Shown here piece after piece: positions 55,346 to 64,000 of a stretch of 64,000 nt of DNA; position 1 is the first letter of the stretch; each line of letters starts with the position of its first letter. The stretch covers positions 2,604,001 through 2,668,000 of the forward strand of contig NZ_JABEKS010000001.1 in NCBI RefSeq assembly GCF_012985205.1, given 5' to 3'. The notes below the pieces were generated by a model. It was not told the origin of the DNA. It saw nothing but the letters and a program-made list of their open reading frames with translations, and searched no databases. The DNA is from Planctomonas sp. JC2975. Lineage in GTDB: Bacteria; Actinomycetota; Actinomycetes; Actinomycetales; Microbacteriaceae. Position numbers and translations under genes: made by a program.

Positions 55346-56082
55346 CGGTTCCAGAACCCGTCGATGTCATTGCGCCGCGTGACGTCGTCGGGCTCGCGAG
55401 TGTGCGATGAGCGGGCTGATGCCTGGGGCAACACGCGGAACACGATACGGGTGCGGCCGATGGTGACGACGGAATCCGGTTCGAGGATCGCCTTCTTCAC
55501 CGGGCGTCCGTTGAGCTGGGAGCCGTTCGTCGAGCCGAGATCGCGCACCTGGGCGTGCGAGCCGTCCCACGTGATCTCGATGTGCTTGCGGGACGTGCCG
55601 CTGTCGTCGACGGTGATGTCAGCCTCGCGGCCACGGCCGACGACGGTACGGGAGTGCGTCAGCGGGTAGCGCTTGCCGTCGATGTCGAGCACGGGCACCC
55701 ACGACACCTCACCGCGGATGTTCTGCGACTCGACCTGCATGATGCCCGTTGATAGCGAATCGTCTGGCTGCATGGTGATCTGGATGCCGCCGGCGAACTG
55801 GTAGTGCTGCTTGCGCGCGTGCTGCTGAACGAAGTCCGTCAGCTCGTCGGTGAGCGCGGGCCCCATGGCGTGCATCCGCTTGTAGTCACTGGGGGCGAGC
55901 AGCAGCGTGAAGTCGTTCGGGGCGAGGATGCGGTCGCGGGTGACGACGGCGGCCTTCGTGTCGAGTTCTCGACGGAGCGCACTCGTCAGCTCCACCGGTT
56001 GCAGGCCGGACCGGAAGGTCTTCGCGAACGCGCCATTGACGGCGCGTTCGAGGCCCTTCTCGAAATTGTCCAGAATGCCCAC
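55342..56082 (-). CDS. fhaA: FHA-domain protein FhaA (DUF3662-FHA)
   Basis: 246 residues from the GTG at 56082, chosen over a longer ATG at 56115 because GGGAG lies four bases before and the family starts with GILDNFEKGLERAVNG. N-terminal DUF3662 domain (about 1-125); linker; C-terminal FHA domain (150-230): VVGRGREADI, SRKHIEI and STNGSQLNG. It binds phosphorylated MviN and PknB in mycobacteria. First gene of the fhaA-fhaB-pstP-rodA-pbpA-pknA-pknB operon. Confidence 0.94.
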   Translation of the reverse strand: MGILDNFEKGLERAVNGAFAKTFRSGLQPVELTSALRRELDTKAAVVTRDRILAPNDFTLLLAPSDYKRMHAMGPALTDELTDFVQQHARKQHYQFAGGIQITMQPDDSLSTGIMQVESQNIRGEVSWVPVLDIDGKRYPLTHSRTVVGRGREADITVDDSGTSRKHIEITWDGSHAQVRDLGSTNGSQLNGRPVKKAILEPDSVVTIGRTRIVFRVLPQASARSSHTREPDDVTRRNDIDGFWNR

Positions 56083-56438
56083 AGGTCTCCCGATCTGCCC
56101 GACGACTAGATGCATGTTAGCCGTACCCAGTGTGAAGAGACCCCGACGTTGACAGGAGGTGTCGGAGCGTCATCCGCACTCCGGACGCCGTGAACTCAGC
56201 GTTCTGTACCGGCCTGTTCGCCGTGTACGTTCACGGGCGATCCCGGGCGAGTCGCGGCATGGTCGGCGGCGTCTGAGGCTTGTGCGAGTGGCGCAGGTAT
56301 GACGCGTGTATCGAGCGGTCGCGTGACGAGGTCGAGCACGATACCGGGCGGTGCAGGAGAGCGGATGCCGCGAAATGGCATCCCCGCCGATCGCATGCTA
56401 ATCTCGCTGGGTTGGCACGCACGCGTGCCGGCGAATCA
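56083..56438. other. Promoter region between fhaA and tRNA-Leu
   Basis: 356 bp without a gene. On the minus strand TAACAT (56119-56114) could be the -10 of fhaA; on the plus strand TAATCT (56399-56404) could be the -10 of tRNA-Leu. Neither has a clear -35, so both are guesses. Confidence 0.35.
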
Positions 56439-56522
56439 GCGCGAGTGGCGGAATAGGCAGACGCGCACGGTTCAGGTCCGTGTGCCCGTGAGGGCGTGGG
56501 GGTTCAACTCCCCCCTCGCGCA
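56439..56522 (+). tRNA. tRNA-Leu (CAG)
   Basis: 84 nt with a class II variable arm. Acceptor GCGCGAG (56439-56445) pairs with CTCGCGC (56515-56521), discriminator A. Anticodon CAG at 56473-56475 in CACGG-TTCAGGT-CCGTG; T-arm GGGGGTTCAACTCCCCC. CCA not encoded. Conserved downstream of the kinase operon. Confidence 0.95.
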
Positions 56523-56523
56523 C

Positions 56524-56565
56524 AAATCAGGAAAGCCCCCGAGAAATCGGGGGCTTTCCTGATTT
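56524..56565 (+). terminator. Terminator of tRNA-Leu
   Basis: A 19-bp perfect stem, 56524-56542 with 56547-56565, loop GAAA. Starts two bases past the tRNA end. Its left arm AAATCAGGAAAG mirrors the right arm's TTTCCTGATTT, giving a U-rich end on both strands. Confidence 0.92.
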
Positions 56566-56634
56566 GCCCACGAGGGGCTGCTGCGAACCGCCCCCAGGTA
56601 GACCAGAACGTCGGGATGCATTCGCCGCCACGCG

Positions 56635-57678
56635 TCACGGCCGGGCGATGACGATCCCCGCGCTGGCGGGCTGCGGGCGGTCCATCGCGACGAGTGCGTC
56701 GATGGCTCCGTCGAGATCCGTCGTCGACCCGATGAGCATCGACGGGTCGAGCCGTCCGTCGGCGATCAGTTCCAGCATCGCCGGGTAGTCGCGGGCGCTC
56801 ATACCGTGGGATCCAGCGACCGTCAGCTCCCAGGCGATCACGCGGTCCCAGGGCAACTGGGCGCTCGCATTGTCGCCGAGCATGAGGCCGACCTGCACGT
56901 GCACGCCGCGCCTCCGCAACGATCGAACGGCGGATGCGGCGGTTCCGGCCGATCCGAGTGCGTCGATCGACACCTGGGCACCTCCACCCGTTGCATCGAT
57001 GACGGCGCGCTCGAGGGTGGCCGCGTCGGTTCCTGACCGGATGGCGTGGGTCGCGCCGAGGTCGCTCGCCCTGGCGAGTGCGGCATCCGACACATCGACG
57101 GCTGCGACGCGTGCGCCGAGGGCGGAGGCGATCATGATCGCGGAGAGTCCGACACCACCGCATCCGAATACGGCGACCTCATCGCCGGCCCGCACGTGGG
57201 CGTGTGCGGTGATCGCACGGAAGGCCGTCGCGAACCGGCAGCCGAGCGCGGCGGCGGCATCGAACGGGACCGTATCCGGAAGCCTGACGAGGTTCGTGTC
57301 GGCCGCGGTGACGACGACGTACTCGGCGAAGGATCCGTCGCGCGTGAAGCCCGGCTGGGTCTGATCGGGGCAGACCTGGGCGTCGCCGCGAAGGCACCAC
57401 TCGCACGTGCCGCAGCCGTTGACGAAGGGCGCCGTCACGCGGTCGCCCTCGGCGAAACGGGTCACCTCGGCACCGACGGCACTGACGACCCCGGCGAACT
57501 CGTGGCCGGGGATGATCGGCAGAGGCACGGGATCGTGTCCGCGCCACGCGTGCCAATCGGAACGGCAGACGCCCGTGGCCTCGACCCGCACGACTGCACC
57601 GCCCGGAGGACAGAGGGGAACAAGGACCTCGGCGATCCGCGGTCGCACTCCGACCTCGTCGTAGACGACCGCCCGCAT
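56635..57678 (-). CDS. Zinc-dependent alcohol dehydrogenase-family protein
   Basis: 347 residues from the ATG at 57678. Catalytic zinc ligands Cys38 (GVCRSD) and His59-Glu60 (GHEFAG); structural zinc Cys89, 92, 95 and 103. Rossmann motif GCGGVG (172-177). Oxidises an alcohol or reduces an aldehyde with NAD(P); substrate unknown. Divergent from the next gene. A longer in-frame reading is a shadow of the neighbour. Confidence 0.9.
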   Translation of the reverse strand: MRAVVYDEVGVRPRIAEVLVPLCPPGGAVVRVEATGVCRSDWHAWRGHDPVPLPIIPGHEFAGVVSAVGAEVTRFAEGDRVTAPFVNGCGTCEWCLRGDAQVCPDQTQPGFTRDGSFAEYVVVTAADTNLVRLPDTVPFDAAAALGCRFATAFRAITAHAHVRAGDEVAVFGCGGVGLSAIMIASALGARVAAVDVSDAALARASDLGATHAIRSGTDAATLERAVIDATGGGAQVSIDALGSAGTAASAVRSLRRRGVHVQVGLMLGDNASAQLPWDRVIAWELTVAGSHGMSARDYPAMLELIADGRLDPSMLIGSTTDLDGAIDALVAMDRPQPASAGIVIARP

Positions 57679-57762
57679 CGTGTCTGCCACCAGCCCATTC
57701 TCGCTGCGACGATGGTTACGGTGGATGCACGTGGACATCGACGAGGGACGGGACGACGATCC

Positions 57763-58239
57763 ATGGACGCATTGACCACGACCGCGCTCATCGCGGCGAC
57801 CGTGACCACCGGACTGCTTGCCGGGGTCTTCCAGCTCTACACGTTCGCGATCATGCCTGGCCTGCGACGCGTGGACGACGGAACCTTCGTCACAGCATTC
57901 GCCTCGCTCGACAGGGCCATCGTCAACCCGTGGTTCCTGCTCGTGATCTTCTTCGGGTCGCCGGTGCTGACAGCCCTCGCCGCGATCGCCGGATGGGGCG
58001 GCCCCGGATTCGCGTGGATGGTCGGTGCCCTGGCCGCCACCGTCGCGTGCATCGTGATCACGGTGGTGGTGCAATTGCCGGCGAACAACGCGCTCAAGGT
58101 GGAGGCAGGCGATCCGCGTCAGGACGCCGGTGCGATTCGGGGTCGCTTCAGGGAGACGCGATGGGCTGCGTGGAATCTGGTTCGCTCGGTGCTGAGCACG
58201 GGCGCGGCGGTCGGTCTGGCCGTCGGACTCGCGCAGTGA
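57763..58239 (+). CDS. DUF1772-like membrane protein
   Basis: 158 residues, four membrane helices (about 8-30, 57-77, 82-103 and 138-157). The Asn-Pro pattern IVNPWF and the ending RWAAWNLVRSVLSTGAA fit the DUF1772 (anthrone oxygenase-like) family. Start ATG at 57763. Function unknown. Confidence 0.8.
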   Translation: MDALTTTALIAATVTTGLLAGVFQLYTFAIMPGLRRVDDGTFVTAFASLDRAIVNPWFLLVIFFGSPVLTALAAIAGWGGPGFAWMVGALAATVACIVITVVVQLPANNALKVEAGDPRQDAGAIRGRFRETRWAAWNLVRSVLSTGAAVGLAVGLAQ

Positions 58240-58428
58240 GGGTCCTGCGGGTTCACCGTCGGCGTCGTGGTGAGTCTCGCGAGAGGCGGAACCTCCTGCT
58301 CTCCTAGCGCCGCGCGCGCGGTGCGAGCGCTCGATCGGGCCGACGACTCGAACGAGGTCGTGCTTCCGACCCTCGATCGCCCTAGGCTCGGACCCGACGT
58401 CGCCGCAGCGGCGAGAACGGGAGCGAAG

Positions 58429-59436
58429 GTGCGCGCGTTCGTGATCACCGCGCCGGGGCAGGCGGAGGTCGCCGATGTGCCGGAGCCAGTGGCGGCATCG
58501 GGTGAGGTCGTGGTCGACGTGCGACGGGCAGGCGTCTGCGGCACGGACATCGAGTTCTACACGGGTCACATGGCGTATCTGCACGACGGCAACGCCCAGT
58601 ACCCGGTGCGGATCGGCCACGAGTGGATGGGCGTCGTCACGGAGCTCGGGCCCGGGGTGGATGCATCCTGGCTCGGTCGTCGCGTGACCGGCGACACGAT
58701 GCTGGGCTGTGGACGCTGCAGGTTGTGTCGCAGTGGACGGCAGCACGTGTGCGCTGACCGCGAGGAGGTCGGGATCCGGCACGGACGTGCCGGCGCCCTC
58801 GCCGAGCGGATCGCCGTGCCCGCCACGTCGCTGCACGCCCTGCCGGCTTCCGTGGATGATGTGCTCGGCGCGCTCGTGGAGCCGGCGGGCAACGGACTGC
58901 GCGCGGCGAGGGCCACGGGATCCGCCGAGCGCGTGCTCGTCGTCGGACCCGGCACGATAGGGCTGCTCGCCGCGATGTTCGCGCGCGCCTCCGGGAGCGA
59001 GGTGCACCTCGTCGGGGTGACGCAGGCATCCGTCGACTACGCGCGGTCGCTGGGGTTCGCCGCCTGGCTCGGCTGGGACGGTGTGCCGGATGCGGCCTTC
59101 GACGCCGTGATCGATGCAGCGACTGATGCCGCGACTCCCGCACGTGCGGCCGACCTGGTCCAACCGGGCGGGCGCGTGGTGCTCATCGGCATCGCGTCCG
59201 AGCCGAGCCTCGTCGACTCGCGCACCCTGCTGATGAAGGATGCCACGGCGACCGGGATCATCAGCGCTTCACCCGGTCTGGATGCCGCGATCGCCGGCTT
59301 CGCATCGGGCGCAGTTGACGCCCGGCCGCTCGTCGCCTCGACCGTCAGCCTCGACCACGTGGCCGACGTGCTCGCCGGACACCGCCCGGCAGATGCCGGC
59401 CCTGGCCCGAAGATGCACGTCGACCCGCGACTGTGA
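58429..59436 (+). CDS. Zinc-dependent dehydrogenase (sorbitol/threonine dehydrogenase-like)
   Basis: 335 residues from the GTG at 58429, with GGGAG just upstream; the reading to 58267 adds an Arg-rich stretch. Catalytic zinc Cys37 and His64-Glu65 (IGHEWMG); structural zinc Cys94, 97, 100 and 108. Rossmann GPGTIG. Oxidises a polyol or alcohol; substrate unknown. Same superfamily as the gene at 56635, but not closely alike, so not a recent duplicate. Confidence 0.88.
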   Translation: MRAFVITAPGQAEVADVPEPVAASGEVVVDVRRAGVCGTDIEFYTGHMAYLHDGNAQYPVRIGHEWMGVVTELGPGVDASWLGRRVTGDTMLGCGRCRLCRSGRQHVCADREEVGIRHGRAGALAERIAVPATSLHALPASVDDVLGALVEPAGNGLRAARATGSAERVLVVGPGTIGLLAAMFARASGSEVHLVGVTQASVDYARSLGFAAWLGWDGVPDAAFDAVIDAATDAATPARAADLVQPGGRVVLIGIASEPSLVDSRTLLMKDATATGIISASPGLDAAIAGFASGAVDARPLVASTVSLDHVADVLAGHRPADAGPGPKMHVDPRL

Positions 59437-59466
59437 CGCGGAGCTGAGCGCATCCGCGCCGGTGGC

Positions 59467-60852
59467 TCAACGCTCCTTCAGGCGCTCCGTGAGGTACGCG
59501 TCGAGCCCCTCGAGCGGGATGCGCTCCTGGCTCATTGTGTCGCGATCGCGCACGGTCACGGCGTTGTCGTCGAGCGAGTCGAAGTCCACCGTGACGCAGA
59601 ACGGCGTACCGATCTCGTCCTGGCGGCGGTAACGACGGCCGATTGCGCCCGAGTCGTCGAAGTCGACGTTGCGGTGCTTGCGCAGGTCGTCGGCGAGTGA
59701 ACGCGCCAGAGGCGAGAGCCGCTCGTTGCGCGACAGCGGCAGCACGGCCACCTTGACCGGGGACAGCCGCGGGTCGAGCTTCAGCACGGTGCGGGTGTCG
59801 GTGCCGCCCTTCGCGTTCGGCACTTCTTCCTGGTGGTACGCGTCGACGAGGAACGCCATCATCGAGCGGGTCAGGCCGAACGACGGCTCGATGACGTAGG
59901 GCAGGTAGCGCTCGTTGGTGGCCTGATCGAAGAACGCCAGGCTCTGGCCGGAGGCATCCGTGTGGTTCTTGAGGTCGAAGTCGGTGCGGTTCGCAACGCC
60001 CATGAGCTCGCCCCAGCCCTTGCCGCTGAAACCGAACTCGTACTCGATGTCGATGGTGCCGTCCGAGTAGTGCGCGCGCTCCGACTCGGGTACATCGAAC
60101 TTGCGCATGTGCGACGGGTCGATGCCCAGGTCGACGAACCAGTTCCACGAGGCTTCCACCCAGTGGTCGAACCACTCGCGCGCGTCCGCGGGCGGTACGA
60201 AGAACTCGATCTCCATCTGCTCGAACTCGCGCGTGCGGAAGATGAAGTTGCCCGGCGTGATCTCGTTGCGGAACGCCTTGCCGACCTGGCCGATGCCGAA
60301 GGGCGGCTTCCTGCGCGCGGCCTGCACGACGTTGGCGAAGTTCACGAAGATGCCCTGTGCGGTCTCCGGTCGCAGATAGTTCAGGCCGGAGTCGTCCTTC
60401 ACCGGGCCGAGGAACGTCTCGAGCATCATGTTGAAGTCGCGCGGCGGTGTCCACTGCCCGCGGGTGCCGCAGTTCGGGCAGACGATGTCGCCCATGCCGT
60501 TCTCCGGCGCGCGACCCTTCTTCTCCTCGAACGCCTCGATGAGGTGGTCCTCGCGGAAGCGCTTGTGGCAGTGAAGGCACTCGACGAGCGGGTCGGTGAA
60601 GACGCCGACGTGGCCGGATGCCACCCATACCTGCTTCGGCAGGATGACTGCGGAGTCCAGACCCACCATGTCGGCGCGTCCGCGCACGAACGTCTGCCAC
60701 CACTGGCGGCGGATGTTCTCCTTCAGCTCCGTGCCCAGGGGGCCGTAGTCCCACGCGGAGCGCGATCCGCCGTAGATCTCGCCCGACTGGAAGACGAACC
60801 CGCGGTGGCGGGCGAGGGCGATGACGGCATCGAGCGCAGTCTGGTCGGGCAT
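59467..60852 (-). CDS. glyS: Glycyl-tRNA synthetase (homodimeric type)
   Basis: 461 residues, class II enzyme of the alpha2 type. Motifs: [22 protein letters not shown], zinc site CLHCHKRF with CPNCGTRG, motif 2 [21 protein letters not shown] and motif 3 [12 protein letters not shown]. Start ATG at 60852 with AGGGGA. Charges tRNA-Gly. Divergent from the epimerase gene; TAAACT (60907-60902) may be its -10. Confidence 0.96.
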   Translation of the reverse strand: MPDQTALDAVIALARHRGFVFQSGEIYGGSRSAWDYGPLGTELKENIRRQWWQTFVRGRADMVGLDSAVILPKQVWVASGHVGVFTDPLVECLHCHKRFREDHLIEAFEEKKGRAPENGMGDIVCPNCGTRGQWTPPRDFNMMLETFLGPVKDDSGLNYLRPETAQGIFVNFANVVQAARRKPPFGIGQVGKAFRNEITPGNFIFRTREFEQMEIEFFVPPADAREWFDHWVEASWNWFVDLGIDPSHMRKFDVPESERAHYSDGTIDIEYEFGFSGKGWGELMGVANRTDFDLKNHTDASGQSLAFFDQATNERYLPYVIEPSFGLTRSMMAFLVDAYHQEEVPNAKGGTDTRTVLKLDPRLSPVKVAVLPLSRNERLSPLARSLADDLRKHRNVDFDDSGAIGRRYRRQDEIGTPFCVTVDFDSLDDNAVTVRDRDTMSQERIPLEGLDAYLTERLKER

Positions 60853-61022
60853 GGGTGCATCCCCTTTCGAGGAACTGGTGGATGGGAGCACGTGACTGTC
60901 TAGTTTAGTGATCCTCAGATGAGGGCTTTCCCCGTCGTCCCGCGTGCGAAACCGCACTGTGAAGGGAAGCGGATGTGCGCATCCGGTTCATCTTCACGGC
61001 CGACGGCGGCAGAGTGGACCAC

Positions 61023-61964
61023 ATGGCGGAGAAGACGAGCGCTCGCGGATCCCGGCGCATCGTGATCGCGGGAGCATCGGGCATGATCGGGACCGCGCTG
61101 ACGGCGCGGCTGAAGGCGTCGGGCGACGAGGTCGTCTCGCTCGTGCGCAGGCCGGAGCGTGCCCAGGGGGAGGTGCGTTGGGATCCAGCTGCCGGCGCCC
61201 TCGATCCGGCGGTGCTGAGCGGAGCGGATGCCGTCGTCAGCCTCTCCGGGGCCCCCACCGCCCGGCTGCCGTGGACGCGCGCATATAAAGAGGTCGTGAT
61301 GCAGTCGCGGCTCGCCGTGACGCGAACCATCGTGGATGCCATCCACGCCGCGCAGCGGCCGCCTGCAGTCTTCGTGAGCGGATCGGCCGTCGGCTACTAC
61401 GGTGACCGCGGCAACGAAGACCTCGCCGAGTCGTCGCCGAGGGGGACCGGCTTCCTGTCCGCGGTCGTCAAGGCGTGGGAGGAGGAGGCCGCACGGGCCT
61501 CCGATGCCACACGCGTGGCGTTCGTGCGCACGGGTCTCGTCGTCGGACCGGGCGGCGCCATGAATCCGCTGGGTTTCCTGGCGAAGGCCGGACTGGCCGG
61601 GCCGATCGGATCCGGCCGCCAATGGTGGCCGTGGATCAGCCTCCGCGACGAGGCGGCGGCGATCGACCACGTCATCGGGTCGCGGCTCGCCGGCCCGGTC
61701 GCCTTCGCCGGGCCGACTCCGGCGACCGAGGCGGAGTTCATGCGCACCCTCGCACGTCTCGTGCACCGGCCGTACGGGATGCCGGCGCCGGCCTTCGCGC
61801 TGCGACTCGCGCTGCGGGACGCGGCCGACGAGCTGCTGCTCGGAAGCCAGCGGATGCTGCCCGCCGCGTTGCTGCAGGACGGCTTCGAGTTCCGAGACCC
61901 GACCATCGAGTCGGCCCTCGTCGAGTACCTGCGTGCGGAAGGACACCGAGATGCCCAGCGATGA
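61023..61964 (+). CDS. TIGR01777-family NAD(P)-binding epimerase (SDR)
   Basis: 313 residues from the ATG at 61023; a GTG at 60975 adds 16. Rossmann motif AGASGMIGT, conserved YYGDRG (SDR-type YxxxR region) and the family's WPWISLRDE and LLGSQRMLPA. Function of the family is uncertain. Overlaps the next gene by 14 bases. Confidence 0.88.
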   Translation: MAEKTSARGSRRIVIAGASGMIGTALTARLKASGDEVVSLVRRPERAQGEVRWDPAAGALDPAVLSGADAVVSLSGAPTARLPWTRAYKEVVMQSRLAVTRTIVDAIHAAQRPPAVFVSGSAVGYYGDRGNEDLAESSPRGTGFLSAVVKAWEEEAARASDATRVAFVRTGLVVGPGGAMNPLGFLAKAGLAGPIGSGRQWWPWISLRDEAAAIDHVIGSRLAGPVAFAGPTPATEAEFMRTLARLVHRPYGMPAPAFALRLALRDAADELLLGSQRMLPAALLQDGFEFRDPTIESALVEYLRAEGHRDAQR

Positions 61965-62508
61965 TGCGGAACAGGTTCACTGCGAGGATCCGGCAGCCTG
62001 GCGCGCCTGGCTGCTGCGCAACCACGACTCGTCCTCGGGCGTCTGGCTGGTGTCGTGGCGACGTCCGACGGGGCGCCCTGCCATGACCTATGACGAGTCG
62101 GTCACCGAGGCTGTGGCCGTCGGATGGGTGGACAGCCAGGCGAAGACGATCGACGAGGAGCGCTCCGCGCTCTGGTTCGGTCCGCGCCGACCGGGGTCGC
62201 CGTGGGCAGGGACGAACAAGGTCCGCGTGACGCGGCTGGAGTCGGACGGCAGGATGACGGATGCCGGCCGGCGAGTCATCGAGATCGCCAAGGCGGACGG
62301 CAGCTGGACTCTGCTCGACGACGCCGAAGCGCTGGTTGTGCCGGATGACCTCGCGGTGGCGCTAGCGGATGCAGGCGCGACGGACGCATGGTTCGCGCAG
62401 ACTCAGAGCGTGCAGAAGGCCTCGCTGACGAAGCTCGCGCTCGCCAAGCGGGCGCAGACGCGCGCTAAGTACGTCGGGCAGATCGCCGAAGGACTCGAGG
62501 CGCGCTGA
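61951..62508 (+). CDS. YdeI/OmpD-associated family protein
   Basis: 185 residues. AWLLRNHDSSSGVWLV, YDESVTEAVAVGWVDSQAKTID and WFGPRRPGSPWAGTNKVRV are the family pattern; the C-terminal SLTKLALAKRAQTRAKYVGQIAEGL is the helical extension. Function unknown. GGAAGG lies just upstream and it overlaps the epimerase gene by 14 bases. Confidence 0.88.
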   Translation: MPSDDAEQVHCEDPAAWRAWLLRNHDSSSGVWLVSWRRPTGRPAMTYDESVTEAVAVGWVDSQAKTIDEERSALWFGPRRPGSPWAGTNKVRVTRLESDGRMTDAGRRVIEIAKADGSWTLLDDAEALVVPDDLAVALADAGATDAWFAQTQSVQKASLTKLALAKRAQTRAKYVGQIAEGLEAR

Positions 62509-62535
62509 GTGCCGGCGCCCCACGATCGCTGACGT

Positions 62536-63315
62536 TCAGCCGAGTCCGACGGTCGGCGCGAGGGCGGAGACCCAGGCTTGCTGGGAGGGGCATCCGCCGA
62601 GGATCCGTTCCAGCGCATCGTGCTCGGCCTGCGTCACCCACAGGTGATAAGCGGCCTTCACGGACACCTGCTTGGCGGCGTACGTGCACCAGTACGAGCG
62701 GTTCGGCGGGAGCCAGGTGGCGGCATCCCCATCGCCCTTGGCGCTGTTCGTCGGTCCGTCGACAGCCAGGAGTTCGAGCGGATCGTTGGCCATGGTCTCG
62801 CGCTGCTGCTGCGTGAGCTGCTGTGCGCCGGTCTCCCAGGCATCCGACAGCGGCACGACGTGGTCGATCTGCACGAGCAGCGATGTCTGCACCCCGCGCT
62901 GGAAGTCGATGGTCTTGCCGGTGTACGGGTCGTTCAGCACACCCGTCTCGACGGTGCACGACCCCTTCTTCACGACCTGCAGGAGGTCGCGCGACAACAC
63001 ATCATCGCGGGTGTCGCAGTGGTTGCCGTCGATGTCCTTCCACGCCTCGCCGAAATCGCCGACGCGATCGTATCCGGTGTGCGGTGCACGTCCCTTGACC
63101 GGGATGGTGTCCAGCGCGGCCAGAGCTGTGCCCGACGCAGCAGGTGCGGCTGTCGAGATCGTGGCCGATGGGTTGGAGCCGTCCGAGGAGCCCTCCGACA
63201 GAGCGGATGCCACGCTCGAGCACGCCGCCAGCGACAGGGCCGCCGCGGTGACGACGATCAGCGCAAGGGTGCCACGAGCGGTGCGAAGAGCGCGGCGAGC
63301 AGGAGCAGGGGGCAT
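62536..63315 (-). CDS. Secreted HNH-type nuclease lipoprotein (DUF1524/GmrSD-like)
   Basis: 259 residues. Signal with lipobox LAAC (29-32), then Ser/Ala linker. The nuclease-like core has QIDHVVPLSDAW (149-160), NDPLELLAVDGPTNSAKGD (178-196) and a WCTY near the end, the pattern of DUF1524 HNH proteins; Cys100 and Cys120 could pair. Such proteins are extracellular or surface DNases in actinobacteria. Convergent with the YdeI-like gene. Confidence 0.85.
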   Translation of the reverse strand: MPPAPARRALRTARGTLALIVVTAAALSLAACSSVASALSEGSSDGSNPSATISTAAPAASGTALAALDTIPVKGRAPHTGYDRVGDFGEAWKDIDGNHCDTRDDVLSRDLLQVVKKGSCTVETGVLNDPYTGKTIDFQRGVQTSLLVQIDHVVPLSDAWETGAQQLTQQQRETMANDPLELLAVDGPTNSAKGDGDAATWLPPNRSYWCTYAAKQVSVKAAYHLWVTQAEHDALERILGGCPSQQAWVSALAPTVGLG

Positions 63316-63446
63316 GCGGATCTTCCTGGCCGTGGCGCCGTCGGGCCGACGCTCTTGACGAGGGTAGCGGCATCCGCAGACACGAGGACGAAGGCAGTCC
63401 GGACAGCGCACGGCGCCGGCGGGGCCATCGCCATCCGCCGAACGCC

Positions 63447-63475
63447 GGCGTCTCGCCCGGTGGCGGGGAGACGCC
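63447..63475. terminator. Hairpin between the membrane-protein gene and the nuclease gene
   Basis: GGCGTCTC (63447-63454) pairs with GAGACGCC (63468-63475), loop of 13. On the minus strand it lies 68 bp past the stop of the next gene. No U-run. Confidence 0.35.
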
Positions 63476-63542
63476 GCGCCGACCGGAAAAACGTGCTGAG
63501 AGACTACGCCGCTGCGGCCGTCGGGTAAAGAAGGATGCTCGA

Positions 63543-64000
63543 CTATTCGGTGTGCGCTGCCCCCGCCGCGGTGCGGGCCGGCCGGCGTTCTGGACTGAGC
63601 AGCGCCTGCGGCATGACACTACGCGGCCACTTCCAGATGAGCGTGAACCCGAGCGTGATGACGGCACCCACCGTCGCGGCGATGATGTCTCCCATGGTGT
63701 CCGTGTTGCCGTTCTGCGCGTGCGTGCCGAACAGGTGATCGCTCGTGAACTCGCAGATCTCCCAGGCGGCGGCGAACGCCATCGGCGTGAGGATTCCGAT
63801 CGTCAGCGAGAACCACCGCGGCAGCACGATGTCCACGTGTTCCTCGACGCGGCGCACCGCGAGCCATCCGGCCCAGGCGAGCATGATGCCGGAGTCGAAG
63901 TGCACGAGCTTGTCCCAGTGCGGAATGTATCCGTAGACCCCGAGCGCGCTCCCCGCGAACGGGCCGGCAGTCATGAAGATCAGGAAATGAAGCTGCAGAG
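63543..64000 (-). CDS. Multi-span membrane protein, 5' end off the window
   Basis: About 152 residues visible, open to the window edge; an internal ATG lies at 63974. Three to four membrane helices with GYIPHWDKLVHFDSG and WEICEFTSDHLFGT, which recalls the DUF2238 (YjdF) family. The true start is outside. Function unknown. Confidence 0.75.
   Translation of the reverse strand, partial: LQLHFLIFMTAGPFAGSALGVYGYIPHWDKLVHFDSGIMLAWAGWLAVRRVEEHVDIVLPRWFSLTIGILTPMAFAAAWEICEFTSDHLFGTHAQNGNTDTMGDIIAATVGAVITLGFTLIWKWPRSVMPQALLSPERRPARTAAGAAHTE

Noticed and set aside
56635-59436. The two zinc dehydrogenases as a recent tandem duplication
   Set aside because: Zinc-ligand spacing is alike, as in the whole family, but the surrounding sequence differs throughout and the genes face different ways.
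59345-60754. 469-residue ORF on the minus strand overlapping glyS
   Set aside because: Out-of-frame shadow of glyS, which has all synthetase motifs.

Overview
The window is a 64-kb, high-GC chromosomal segment that carries the replication origin of an actinobacterium. Gene order and the mycothiol, PknB/PknA, CrgA and class E sortase genes point to Microbacteriaceae (Micrococcales); that placement is inferred, because there is no rRNA gene here. Almost everything is conserved core chromosome: no insertion sequence, prophage or CRISPR array is visible.

Layout. 0-5 kb: a CGNR-type regulator divergent from a flavodoxin-like oxidoreductase, an unrecognised gene, an AI-2E family permease, and a tryptophanyl-tRNA synthetase (trpS) preceded by an 11-codon Trp-Trp leader peptide and competing hairpins. 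5-9.3 kb (minus strand): rpsF-ssb-rpsR-rplI and dnaB, separated by a gene-free stretch with DnaA-box-like sequences. 9.5-21 kb: a mycothiol-type pair (mshA/mshB-like), the CCA-adding enzyme, a DUF6049-like protein, murJ, trxB-trxA behind a SigR-type promoter, an aminotransferase and a D-Ala-D-Ala ligase. 21.2-27.5 kb: the centromere, with ten parS or parS-like sites (five in a diverged tandem array of about 150-165 bp period), pdxH, parB, parA, rsmG and jag. 27.5-29.3 kb: yidC-yidD-rnpA-rpmH on the minus strand. 29.3-41 kb: dnaA, oriC, dnaN, gnd, recF, dciA, gyrB, gyrA and a DUF3566 protein. 41-56.5 kb: tRNA-Ile, tRNA-Ala, small membrane proteins, ppiA, rhomboid, crgA, sortase, pabA, and the minus-strand signalling and cell-wall block pknB-pknA-pbpA-rodA-pstP-fhaB-fhaA, then tRNA-Leu. 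56.6-64 kb: less conserved genes (two zinc dehydrogenases, a DUF1772-like protein, glyS, an epimerase, a YdeI-like protein, a secreted HNH-type nuclease, a truncated membrane protein).

How it works together. DnaA binds oriC between dnaA and dnaN; DnaB, DciA, SSB, the clamp, RecF and gyrase complete a replication neighbourhood. ParA/ParB act on the parS cluster 5-10 kb from oriC to segregate new origins. YidC/YidD, MurJ, PbpA, RodA, CrgA and the Ser/Thr kinase-phosphatase-FHA set build and regulate the envelope.

Most notable: (1) the tandem parS array, with further parS copies overlapping the starts of rsmG and parA; (2) a Trp-Trp leader peptide and attenuator in front of trpS; (3) DnaA-box clusters outside oriC, upstream of dnaB and between the rhomboid gene and crgA; (4) a leaderless Cys-containing uORF overlapping the DUF6049 start; (5) a PknA with an extra Cys-containing extracellular domain; (6) a 53-codon membrane protein joining the sortase gene to pabA by start/stop overlaps on both sides.
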